From: Moniliophthora roreri
Taxonomy: Eukaryota > Basidiomycota > Agaricomycetes > Agaricales > Marasmiaceae
Reading direction: 5' to 3'
Length of the DNA: 64,000 bases
Assembly: GCA_001466705.2 (NCBI GenBank)
Contig: LATX02000189.1
Location: 1,178,001 to 1,242,000 of the forward strand
The notes below the pieces were generated by a model. The model was not told where the DNA came from. It did no database searches and saw nothing but the letters and a program-made list of their open reading frames with translations. Shown piece by piece: positions 48,811 through 59,182 of this stretch. The position numbers were made by a program, and so were the translations under genes. Numbering within the stretch: position 1 is the stretch's first letter; each line of letters begins with the position of its first letter.

Positions 48811-50686
48811 ATGGGCAATAGCTCTTCCTCTTCATCTCGTTCGCACCAGGACGAGACGGTAGATTTCGGCTTTCTTACTCCACAGGGCGTATATACAGGC
48901 CCCCGAGATTGGAACCAGACTATCGTTACCCAGCTCATTTGCCAGAGGAAACTTGCTCCCTTCTATCGACCCCTCGAGGACTACGACGAGTCATGGACAG
49001 ACGAGCAGATCCTTGCAGCGAGAAAGGAACCCCAAGACCCCGAAGCTTCCCCCGACTCCTCACGCAATGACTCCCCTCAACCGACACATAGTGGCACCTC
49101 AAAGTCAAGTCACAATAAACGACAAAGTTCACTGAAGGATCCGAGCAAACCAGAAGCTGCAATCTACAGGGGTGCCGTAGAATGTCCCATTTGTTTCCTC
49201 GTGCGTCCCCAGTTCATTCGTTCTTGTTCTCCTCTTTACACCATTACGTCACGAACAACCAGTACTACCCGCCCAACATCAACCATTCCAGGTGTTGTGA
49301 TCAGGCAATATGCACAGAATGTTTCGTACAGATCAAGCGCAGTGAACCCACCACTACACATCTTGTTTCCGAGCCAGCAGCTTGTCCATATTGCGTACAG
49401 GAAAACTTTGGTATTGTCTATAGCCCTCCTCCATGGCGATCTGGTATTGGTGGTGATGGATCGGTCAGTAGCAAACTGTTGACGTTCGTTCACTTGTCTT
49501 ATCGCCCTCTTTGCAGAACTTCCCCTGGGCAGATTCACCCAAAGCATCTCAACAGTCTCTTGCACACAAACGACGCCAGAAGAGCTTTGGTGCTGATAGT
49601 CCAGAGGTCGTCACTATTGGCAAGTGCAACCAATCGACACCACCACGTATGTGACTAACTAGTATTCAGACCAAATTCGTCCGGATTGGGAGGCTAAGCT
49701 GGCAGCGGTTCGAGCAGCTGTGACTCGACGTGCTAATCGTCGTATCATCATGCGACAAGTAGGAGATCGTCTTATACCCGTCGGCGTCACGAGTGGTCGG
49801 GTGCATGCGCTATCTCCAGAGGAAGCTGCCGTCTCTGACTCATCGGAAGGAAATGGAAGCAGACGGTCTAGGCGACGACAGCAAGCGCCAGAGCATCCTT
49901 TTGGGCAATATCTTGGTCCGGATCTGGAAGAAGTAAGTATTCTATTGATGCCATCATGGGTGTGGCTTAATTAACGTGCACGACCTAGCTCATGGTCATG
50001 GAAGCAATGCGGCTATCGTTACTAGAGCACGAAGAACAACAGCGGAAGGAGGCTGAGGAAAAGAAGAAAAAAGAGAAAGAAGCAAAGACGGACGCATCTC
50101 CAGACGAGTCTGGGGCCGGACCATCTAACACCGGTAGCTCATCAAGCGTCCCTACAGTATCATCCACAGAGTCAACCTCCACTCGAAGTCGCGACTCCCT
50201 TCAACCTCAGCAACAAAGTTCTGCTAGCCGTTCCCCCTCCCCAGCAGCGGGAGCCCGTACCGGTCCGCCGAACGGAATCCCGGGTCCATCGAATCCTCCA
50301 TTCAGCACTCTCAACGCCGTTTTGAGTACTACAGGTACCGCGAGCGCCTTGCTCGCTGCAAGCAATACTGCAACATCTTCATCTGCTTCGGATACTTCAG
50401 CACAAGATGCCACTTCCGCTTTGGCAGGAGCCAACGTTAACATTGATTCAGAACATCGACCCGGTGTTTCCCACATAGACACTTCGGTGTCCATGCCCAC
50501 TGCTAGCTACGAACAGCTTCCTTCCTCACTATCCTCCGAGGGTTCTCACCCTCTAATCGTGAAACTCGTTACAACTACTGGAAATGAATCATCAGAAGAA
50601 GCAGGGTATGTTGTCTCTGGGATGTCAGGTGTCAACTAGGTATAGCTAACCAATTACACGTGTACAGACAAGCTTCTACGAATTGA
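48811..50686 (+). CDS. SIP5: SIP5-like protein with RING-like Cys motif
   Basis: Exons 48811-49200, 49263-49463, 49517-49619, 49670-49932, 49989-50605, 50668-50686 give 530 aa. It starts MGNSSSSSSRS, fitting N-myristoylation (Gly2, Ser6). The middle has a Cys-rich module split by an intron: ECPICFL, then CCDQAICTECFVQIK and ACPYC. It continues with PDWEAKLAAVRAAVTRRANR and the charged helix MEAMRLSLLEHEEQQRKE. This is the layout of fungal Sip5, which in yeast binds the Snf1 kinase and the Glc7 phosphatase regulator Reg1 and so is linked to glucose signalling. The C-terminal 150 residues are Ser/Thr-rich. The third intron (49620-49669) appears to be GC-AG. A TGTACATA (Pumilio-type) motif lies just after the stop. 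Confidence 0.85.
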
Positions 50687-50688
50687 AT

Positions 50689-50696
50689 TGTACATA
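50689..50696 (+). promoter_or_regulatory. Pumilio-type element TGTACATA in the SIP5 3' region
   Basis: Matches UGUANAUA, 3 bp after the SIP5 stop codon. It could be bound by a PUF protein if transcribed in the 3' UTR. Chance occurrence is possible. Confidence 0.3.
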
Positions 50697-50952
50697 TATT
50701 CAGTCATTATGACTCTTTCCTATACACAATCTATTGCCCATTGCCCCTGCTCCTTTAGCATCTACATTCACATTCATTGTACTAAACGACACTAGATCAT
50801 CCTTTTTTTCGTACGTACTCGCATGCATCTAATGCCATTCTACACGACTCGAATGAATTGGAATGATATCTCATATTGCTAGTTGTGTGGACACTGGAAA
50901 TTGAATGAATGGACCGACAGAGGCAGGAAGTGGTCAAAGGGTATTCATTCTG

Positions 50953-51508
50953 TCACTTGGACGGCTTGTCTGCCCAAATCGGTTTCAAGGTGTCTGGGTC
51001 CACGTTTTGCTGAGGAATCTTATACAAAGAGAATCAATGACCATTGGCAACGAACCAATTCAGAGAATGTTATAGCTTTTCCGTGGCAGCAAGAAGGCAG
51101 ACACGCTCACCTGTGCAGTAACCTGTTTCTTCATCTCTTCTTCTTTAGCTTCCCGAAGGGCCCTTGCCGCATCTACTTTCTTTCGGATGTCGGGGGACAT
51201 GCGCTGCAAGCAGAAAGGTTCAATTAAGGTACAATTTAAGCCTTGGTGTTAGGTAGGAGACAGAGACACGCGCACGTTGTACAGCTCTTCTTCGGTGGGT
51301 ACGGTCGCTGTGTACTCAGTCGCAATAGGACCAGAAATTCCAAGGAGAAGTGCATTTCACATACCCTTCATAACGAAGTAACCGACTCCCGTAACTATGT
51401 CCACGCCCAAACGAATAAAATGATCAAGATAGAACAAAACAATAGAAGCTTGTTACACGTACGCCCAATAGCAACGCCGGTGAAACGTATCCATGGAAAA
51501 TGGCTCAT
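50953..51508 (-). CDS. CBP4: CBP4-like complex III assembly factor (small mitochondrial protein)
   Basis: Five short exons (minus strand) 51463-51508, 51367-51396, 51276-51307, 51111-51203, 50953-51018 give only 88 aa, too fragmented to show as one open frame. The N-terminus MSHFPWIRFTG leads into one membrane span (GVAIGLTGVGYFVM). After it come the signature PTEEELYNRMSPDIRKKV and a charged helix (AARALREAKEEEMKK), ending in a short tail. Cbp4 in yeast is an inner-membrane protein that helps assemble cytochrome b into complex III. The match to Cbp4 is by memory of the PTEEELYxxxSPxLxxK motif. Another small mitochondrial assembly protein with similar layout is possible. Confidence 0.7.
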
Positions 51509-51685
51509 GATGGTTTTGGGAAAAGGAAACACTGACGCGCCTGGTGACGTCGGGTGACCCACACGACAAAACTGCCAAGTGTCGACAACAAAAAATCGAA
51601 TAATTATTACAACCTAGATAGCAAGTGCTACAACAGACAAAACATAGAATGCAATACACCATTCATAACCATAATGTCACAAGTA

Positions 51686-53804
51686 TCATGCATTGCCCGC
51701 AAAAAGTAATGTAGGTCTAAGGCTCCGTATCTTCCGCTTCAACCCAAAACCCAAAAGATCGCTTGATCGCCGACTCTGCACCTCAATCCGGGCCAACTCT
51801 TCCTCCCACTCTCGTATATTAGCCGAATCCCGGACGTTGGTTGATAAACTCGAGCTAGTGGTACTGGCATCACTCGTGCTTGCAGAATTCGTGAATGTCG
51901 AATTGCTGCGGATGCTCGATCCCACAGTACTCGTGCTTATTCGGGGAGAGTACATATATCCTAAAGCACTGCTTTTCGTGATTTCGGGGTTGGCGGTGCC
52001 AGGTCTCAGCCTGCGCCGATAGGGTGCTTCATTATCGGGAGATTCGGGCTGACGTGGGCATTCGTGGGTTCGAAGTCCATACGAGCTGTCAGTCCGTGAA
52101 GGGAGAGATGACTTGTCTCTGGGTCCTGCACTGGTATGAGGCCGTCGAGGAGTCCCTTTGGTTTTTGCTGTGGGATAGGGAGTTTGTGGAGGGGCGAGTG
52201 TACGGGGATGATCTGTCTTGGAGGCGGTGGATGAGGAGGGAACAGGGAGTTCTGGAGCATTTTCACGCTCTTTGCGTGATCGCCGAGGTGATTTGGACTT
52301 GGAGCGAGGGCGATCTGCCTCGTTGCATTTGGTAATAGCGAGATGCCGCTCAGCATCATTGGCAGACACTATGAACAGCTCCTCGTCTTCGAGTTCAAGT
52401 GAGTCAGTTCCCAGTGGCGACGTTATGATTAACTAGAGCATCGGTGTTAATACATTGAACATTGAATAAGAGAAGTAGATACCTTGACTCGAACAAAGAA
52501 CTTGACTGAAATCATCTCCGACTGTATTGTCTCCCCAATACCCCAACGACCTCCTGATTTGACTATTGGCCATTGGAAGGTGAGGGTCTTGCTCCATATA
52601 CCACTAGCAGAACGTGAAAATGAGCCCGATGATTCTGCTCCTGCAACGAGGTTTACAATGGGCCGAGAAGAAAGACTGTCCGATGAATGTGACAGAGGAA
52701 GTTTGCCAGGTAAAAGTGCTGTAGTGGAAGTGATAGTATTGTTGGACGACATTATGGATGCTGTGTCATGATAATGATCCTTGTAAGATGAACCGGCCGA
52801 ATGCAATAGCAAAGAGGATGTTGAAGATATGAACTGAGGTATGGGTATATTTGCCGACGTGGGTGCTGATGACGACGTCTGGGAGGGGTATAATGAATTA
52901 ACCATGAGCGTGGATGGTGGCGGAAACGATACAGGAGACGTTGGAGTCGCCGCCTCGTTGAGGAGTATGCGGCGCTCGACTACGAGTGTTGCACTTCGTA
53001 CAGAGACTCCGGGATCAATAGGAAGGACATGTATGGGAACGGATACAAGGTCGGTTGGACCGATTGGAAATTTAGGCGCATTGATACAATAGCTTATTCG
53101 AGGGCCGCGAGGCTTTGAAGTCTCTCGGTTGAGTTTCGGCTCGACGTCGTGGAGTGATGTTTGGTATGGAGGAAGATTCGGTGGGACGTCAAAGCGTATG
53201 AGTGGCAAGTCGACGTATTTTGTCTGACGGCTGCCAATGCCAGTAATAGGAATGTGATTAATGACTGGACAAGAGTGAAAGGTCAGAGGAGATATATTGC
53301 CAGAGGCCAAAGACAGCGCACCTGCTTCAACACGCCACACACAACGGTACTCTACGAATGAAAGAGTGCTGAAACCACCAACATTGGGAGGTAATGATAT
53401 ACGGAAGGGGTATTCGCCGTCACCGATTGCACCATAGTCTTGGCCATCCGGTTTAGACCACAGGGTCTGTGTATGGTCTACAAGAACATTGGTTTGAAGT
53501 GCACCCAAACGACCGAGGCGAGATTCATAACAGCGGACAGAAATTGTGATCGACTTGGCTTGCAAAGTCTTGAGATCGCTATCAAGCTTTGTGATGACGA
53601 CTAGAAATAGGACGTGAGCGACTGCTGGACTTGATAGTGCCCCGACGGACCTCCTTCGATTTTTACAGGAGACAAGCCAAGGTAACCAGAGTATGGGAAA
53701 TAGCGAACCCCGTTGCCTGTAAAGTTGACGGGTTATGGCGTATGTCGGGGGGAAGAGGGGATTGAGAAGATACCTTTTGAGGAGACGAGGACGAGATGGA
53801 CCAT
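51686..53804 (-). CDS. arrestin-like protein
   Basis: Exons (minus strand) 53774-53804, 53651-53716, 53322-53600, 52483-53264, 51686-52432 give 634 aa. The N-terminal half looks like an arrestin fold: GYLGLSPVKIEG, AKSITISVRCYESR, GEYPFRISLPPN, VEYRCVWRVEA, then the C-lobe with LPLIRFDVPPNLPPY, ISYCINAPKFPIGPTDLVSVPIHVLP and VVERRILL. The C-terminal 230 residues are basic, Ser-rich and probably disordered. Fungal arrestin-like proteins link membrane proteins to ubiquitin ligases for endocytosis, but no PY motif is obvious here, so the role is inferred from the fold only. The start at 53804 was chosen because its 31-nt exon is the only one that keeps the frame into GNGVRYFPYSG. An alternative longer frame starting at 53895 reads poorly. 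Confidence 0.7.
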
Positions 53805-53929
53805 GGATCAAGAGGAAAAGGTGCTCATACGTCCCCAGACAAAGTAGTGAGTGGTGGTAGCAGACAGGTTTCTTCTTCCATATAAAACGCTCCAAACATC
53901 TCGCTTCTCAACGGCACAAATTGACCCAT

Positions 53930-53983
53930 AAAATTATAATATAATAATTTTTTACCTAAATCGGTTTATAACCGTTTATAACC
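53930..53983. repeat. AT-rich inverted repeat and tandem 10-mer in a divergent promoter
   Basis: AAAATTAT (53930-53937) and ATAATTTT (53944-53951) form an inverted repeat, followed by two copies of GTTTATAACC (53964-53983). It lies between the arrestin-like and SLC35F6-like starts and could be promoter sequence. Confidence 0.4.
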
Positions 53984-54090
53984 GCTAATTACGTAACCAC
54001 ATCTCGAACCTTGATTAGGCATCCGGTTCTCGCGCTCACCACCTATCGCGTCCACCTACTGCCCTACTTACTCCCAGCTTGCTCCTCAGC

Positions 54091-56096
54091 ATGCCTCGAA
54101 CAAATCTATATGTCCCTATCCTGCTTGTAGGCATGATTATCACTGTGAGTTTACCTTTTGACTTGCAAACTTTAACACCTAAACAGTGCACAGGGCTCCA
54201 GTAATTCCCTCTGGAGCAAATGGCAGGCAAGGCCTTATCGCATGTCCCCTAATATCCCATATTCAACTTGTGTGTGCTAGGACATGCAATGCGTTGAGAA
54301 TTGTGACGACCCTGACGTTCGTCGTCATGTATTGTATGAGCAACCCGTGTGGCAGACTCTACAAATGTTCTGTGCGTATATCAGCCGGCCTCTTGTCGCA
54401 GTGTCAACTTACTCTATGTTTCAACTAGTGGGCGAAATGCTTTGTTAGTCATCTATTTATTCTTCAAGTCCAGTCTCTTACCACCTGTGACACTCCAGGC
54501 TTCCTTCCAGTCATCTTCTCATGGGTCAACTCCAAGCGCAAATCCTCCGTTCAGCTGCCCCCAGACTCTGAAGTTGAAACTGAAGCACAGGCTAAAGTAG
54601 TCCCAGCTGGGCGTCCCCTTAGTGGTTGGAAGGTTCTTCTGTTGTGGATTCCCGCTGCTTGCGATTTGACCGCTACAACTGTAAGTTATGATTCTGGTTA
54701 TATGAGTTCTCTATGGTGACGTGTCTTCCTAGTTGATGAATATTGGCCTATTGTATACGCCAGTTTCTATCTATCAGATGACTCGTGGATCTCTCGTTTT
54801 GTTTGTAGCATTCCTAAGTGTCACATTCCTTCGTCGTCGTCTCTGGCTATATCAGTTTAGTCCACACCTATTTCCCCCGGTTTAGCCTTTCTGACGGATC
54901 CTGTGAAGATGGATATCTCTCATTATAGTTATGGGAGGCGTCGCTCTTGTTGGATATAGTGGATCTCTCATCAAGGACGCTGTCAAGGAAGCCGCAAATA
55001 TCGTTGCACGACTCGTGAACCTAGATGCCGAGTTGCCACCCCCGGGTCCTAGTAAGCAGCCAGAGGCAACGCAAGCTCTCATTGGTTTGTCGAGACTCTC
55101 AGCACTTACCATATGCAATCTGACAATTCCCAAAAGGTGTTTTTTTCGTTCTGTTCGCTCAGGTCTTGTAAGTACATTGGACATTGACATGCTTTGTTCA
55201 CTTATCATTCGTAAAACAGCACGGCGACACAGTTTGTTGTGGAAGGTCAGATCTCATTACAGTCGCCATGCATTGTATGCTAAACGAGTGTTGCTCAACA
55301 GAGAAGATTTTGGGTCAGTCATATTGTTCGGATCCACGGTAATGATACATACTTAGCCTCCATTTTCAGGTCGGTACTCTGTCGCACCACTCGTGGCGGT
55401 AGGATTCGAAGGCTTGTTCGGCGCTATCACTATTCTTCTCTTTATTCCGATATTAGCCATCCCTTCCATTTCATCAAAAACTCCCTTCTTCGACCTTCCT
55501 CGTGGCTGGCATCAAATGGTCGACACGCCGACCGTCCTTTACTCGGGCATCGCGATCGCTTGCAGCATTGCCCTTTTCAACTTCTTCGGCTTGAGCGTTA
55601 CTCGTCACGTCAGCGCGACTGCTCGCTCCCTTGCAGACACGTGTAGGACACTATCTATATGGATAGTCAGCTTGGGCTTGGGATGGGAGAAGCTTCTGTT
55701 CCCCATCTCCCTTTTACAAGTCCTCGGGTTCTCACTGCTGGTGTAAGTCAATAGTACCCTTCTTCCGTGTCCTGGTCTCAATCTTCTTTTCCGGGCACGC
55801 CCAGTTATGGCACGGTAAGCAGCAATCAAAATTCTTTAGTCCGATACATCACTAACAAACCCTATCCATAGTTCCTCTTTAATAACCTGGTCTCGGTTCC
55901 CCCTTGCCTTCCTGGTTCATCGACGCCCGCAGAAGAGGATCCGGAAGAAGCGGAAGCCCTTTTGTCTTCTTCCACCATAGACGAAACTGCCGTACTTCCG
56001 GCTGATCTTGGCCAAAGTGGATTTGATGTGGTTCCAGAAGGACAACATGCCATCGCTCAGCCTCCCAAGTCTACAACCCGTCCTCATGCTGACTAA
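54091..56096 (+). CDS. SLC35F6: SLC35F6-like membrane transporter (EamA/nucleotide-sugar transporter fold)
   Basis: Thirteen exons: 54091-54144, 54194-54226, 54281-54371, 54429-54443, 54499-54680, 54733-54854, 54909-55084, 55137-55167, 55220-55245, 55302-55313, 55370-55742, 55805-55814, 55872-56096, giving 449 aa. Key segments match SLC35F6: GSSNSLWSKWQDMQCVENC, EQPVWQTLQMFLGEMLC, WIPAACDLTATTLMNIGLLYT, IYQMTRGSLVLFVAFLSV, FLRRRLWLYQWISL, GVALVGYSGSLIKD, VFTATQFVVEEKILG, GRYSVAPLVAVGFEGLFG. About ten membrane helices are expected. The family sits in lysosomal or mitochondrial membranes in animals; its substrate is uncertain. Three exons are only 10-15 nt, and the second intron (54227-54280) has a GC donor. 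Phase and family match support every junction. Confidence 0.88.
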
Positions 56097-56971
56097 TCCG
56101 AGCAACGGGTTCGCGCGCTCGCCGCTCATCTTTTTTCTTGGACCTGAGTTTCTCAACCTGTCATTTATTGTATAGATTTTTTCACTACTTACATATATAC
56201 GTCTCGCTCTCTACATGGCAATGATTAATTTATGTAAAGACATATTTGGAATAGTCAGGCTCATTGAATGATGGAAAGCCCATTCGTGCTCCGACTCGGA
56301 AACGCCGATACCATACTTTCCGTGCAATATCTGAAGTGTAGATGCCGACAGCGTTCCAACTGAGCGGCTAAGGTGATGACTAAGCTGGTCAGTCTTCTCA
56401 CGTAGTGTCGCCGACAGTCCATTCACATCCTTTCTCGCGTTTCTACCCACTCAACCCCCCGGTAGGATCGGTAACTGAACTTTGAAGTGATAATAGTATA
56501 TTTATTCTACATTGATCTTGTATAGTCATGGTGTAGTTATGTGATTGATTGCTGACTTGCAGTTGGAGAACGAAACTCGTCGGGGGATCGCGGGATCCCC
56601 CCGCCGATCGAGCTTCGCTCGCAACCTAGAGTTCTACAGACGAAGTTGGAGGCATGCATCAGCATACAGCAGCATACAGCATACGCAGGATCAGAGTACC
56701 TCCCGGGTATCCGCATGCTTCCTCGGACGGCTGATGATCGAGGGGGAGTGGGATTCTGACAAGCCCGCGTTTCACGAAGACGCGTCTCGTGCCGAGCCAC
56801 GTTCGCATTATTGATATGCATACCGTGATTTTATCAGACTACAAGGTCGCAACGCATTACAATAGGGATACATCGGCAGGAAACGTAAACCTTTCTTGAC
56901 AGACAAAATAAAGGAGCAATAACAGGACGACGCGAAACCTGCGTAAGCTACTGAGCCGTGTTGCAGAGACA
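56097..56971. other. 875 bp convergent 3' gap
   Basis: Lies between the transporter (plus) and the methyltransferase gene (minus). It holds two neighbouring hairpins (56582-56621) and a short tandem repeat AGCATACAGC x2 (56661-56680). No gene was recognised; open frames near 56545-56821 overlap on both strands and look non-coding. Confidence 0.5.
56582..56621. repeat. two adjacent short hairpins
   Basis: GGGGGATC (56582-56589) pairs with GATCCCCC (56594-56601) across a 4-nt loop, and CGAGC (56609-56613) with GCTCG (56617-56621) across 3 nt. They may be a remnant of a small repeat. Confidence 0.5.
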
Positions 56972-57890
56972 TTACAAGCCACTAGGCGTCATAGAATCAA
57001 CGGGCTTCCGCGCCTTGCACATGAAGATGTCCAGATCGGCACCCCTCATCCCAAAAGTCGTAATATGACTATATTCAAAGGACTCAGTCAGTCCAGATCC
57101 TTCATATAGAGATCTCATGACTGATTCCGAAAATCCCTTCAGAGTTCCAACCGCACCATCTTTTACTGCGTCCGAAGAATTATGCGCTTCGAACATGCTT
57201 TCTTCCGTTGGCTCGAAGTCAAAGATAAAAAGGTAACCTCCAGGTTTAAGAAAAGACGCGAGGGTGTTGGTTATATTTTGAAGTTTGGACGGATCGAAAT
57301 GGTGGTATGCTGCCGAGCACTGATTCAGGATGTGAGATGACTAGATACTCGAGAACAAGAGATTGTGCTTTACCGTTACTATATCAAATTTCATGCCATC
57401 CAATTCTCCTGGTTCACCTTTCAGTTCTTTGGCCATGCCTTTCACTTTATCGGCAGACAATCCTTGGGCAGCGAATCGTTTCGTGAACTGCACAATCATG
57501 GCTTCACTGATATCGACTCCGAGTAGAAACTTGGATTGAGGTACGAGTACGCTCGAAACGAGGCCTGTGCAGAAGTTTCAGAGCGTATCATGGCGAGCTC
57601 TCAGGGGGTCGACGCGCCTGTGCCACATGCAAAATCTAAAACCGTAGTGGACTCCTTGTCAAAAGGAATAGTCTGAAGGATGGCTTCACCAATCCTGAAG
57701 AACCCAGATGTAAATCAAGGGCGATTCAGAGCCTTTAAGGCGGTACGCACTTTTTCGTTACTTCTTTCGCACCGGGAAATTCATCATATGTTTCCGCGTG
57801 AGCGTTGAAATGAGCCCTGTTGCTAGCAGCAAAGTCATGGCCATGATGACCGTGATGTTCACGATGGTGATGAGAGTGACTATGAGACAT
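56972..57890 (-). CDS. SAM-dependent methyltransferase (class I)
   Basis: Exons (minus strand) 57751-57890, 57618-57694, 57374-57564, 56972-57319 give 251 aa. The N-terminus is His-rich (HSHSHHREHHGHHGHD), then FNAHAETYDEFP, a common lead-in for this family. Motif I is VLDFACGTG (about residues 64-72), followed by GVDISEAMI (motif II) and FDIVT ahead of CSAAYHHF, then LKPGGYLFIFDFEP (motif III). The target is unknown. The intron at 57565-57617 needs a GC donor to keep the frame through ACGTGL. The His-rich start could bind metal, but this is a guess. It is divergent from the small gene at 58001, with 110 bp between the starts. Confidence 0.85.
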
Positions 57891-58000
57891 GGTATTCGCA
57901 AATGACCGGGAAATACTTGCCTTTATACGAATGACTATGGCAGTTCAGTGCAGAGGCGCTGAGAACCCTAGGGGTCGTTGAATAAGCTTTAGCCGATTTT

Positions 58001-58803
58001 ATGCGTGCTGGAAAAATAGCAAGCGCCCGTTCGACGTTCCCCTCCAAAACCATGACTTTGCCGTCCCTATCTGAGCGAACTCTTTCTGCCTTCCCTTACT
58101 TTCAAGAAACTGCAGTAGATCCATCCTTCTTCGATTCTCAAGACAACCAGAATCTCGCCCAAGATACGAAGCGAGTCCGTCGAAAGACGCGCAGGAGAAA
58201 GACGTTCAACTACGAGGCGGAGAATCAGCCGGCGACCGATTCGCCCAAACAGAAAAAACAGAAGAAGGAAGTAGTTTATTGGTCTAAGGGTCGCAGAAAT
58301 ACTTATGCTGCCTTTTCATTTCAAGCAATTGGGATTCATGTCCACAACATCAGGGCGTCCCTCCAGGTCTACCCAATATCAGGCCATTGAGATGCCCTGT
58401 CAAGCTGAAGCGTTTTTGAACACAGATATCGCAGTGAGTTGTAAGATAAATGATCATGACTTGTGCTAACTTGAGGTTTTACTAGTATACATCAGTATTG
58501 GACTCAGATTATTCCTTCAATATCGAAGAAACGTTTTTAAAATCGCCTACATATCGACCACTCTACACGCCGCTGTCGTCTGACGCAACTCCAACCAAAC
58601 GATCTGTTCACGGAGATATCTACATGCCACTGACGAAAGGGTTCCTTGGCCTCCATGACGAAATACAAGCTCTACTCTCTCCTCTCATTATTCCTCCCAT
58701 CGATCCGGACTCGCCAAGCCCTAGCGCTGATACCTCGCCACGTATTCCCTTCAACTCGTTGTCTCGTGTACGTGGCCGGGTCAAGGCCAAGGCCTCCGCA
58801 TAG
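58001..58803 (+). CDS. uncharacterised small basic protein
   Basis: Exons 58001-58289, 58354-58433, 58486-58803 give 228 aa. The middle has a strongly basic patch (KRVRRKTRRRKTF, then KQKKQKKEVVYW) that suggests nuclear or nucleic-acid binding. The C-terminal part has YSFNIEETFLKSPTYRPLY and many Pro/Ser residues. No domain was recognised. An in-frame Met at residue 18 is an alternative start. Phase is kept across both introns, which supports a real gene. Confidence 0.6.
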
Positions 58804-59182
58804 CCTCTTTCTTGCCTCCAGTTCCATCTACAGATTGCAGCCTTCAGGGTCATTCAGTACCTCCTACATTCTACTACTCGATTTGTATAAACTAGAACAC
58901 TTGCTCACTTGGAGTCACGAAACCTACCAACCTCTCTTGAACGTATTCCACAAGCGAAACTATCCAATGTGTAAGCTATCTTGCGGGCCACAGAAGCATC
59001 CATATATATAGAATACTATTAGTTTTGCAGCAAGTGTCACTTCGGATGGTACACAAATCCTCTCTTTTTCAGTAGCACTTAGTGACTATCATTGTGAATA
59101 ATGTCGTCAAGCAAGGCCTTAAACTCGCTTCCGTATTAAGTATTCAGAATAGTGCCTGCCGCGTCCAGTGCGCAATACGTAT
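58804..59182. other. 379 bp convergent 3' gap
   Basis: Lies between the small gene at 58001 and the SHQ1 stop. Probably both 3' UTRs. Nothing else seen. Confidence 0.5.

Noticed and set aside
53805..53895. Longer N-terminal frame for the arrestin-like gene starting at 53895
   Set aside because: It would give a different phase at the next junction and lose the GNGVRYFPYSGYLG segment.
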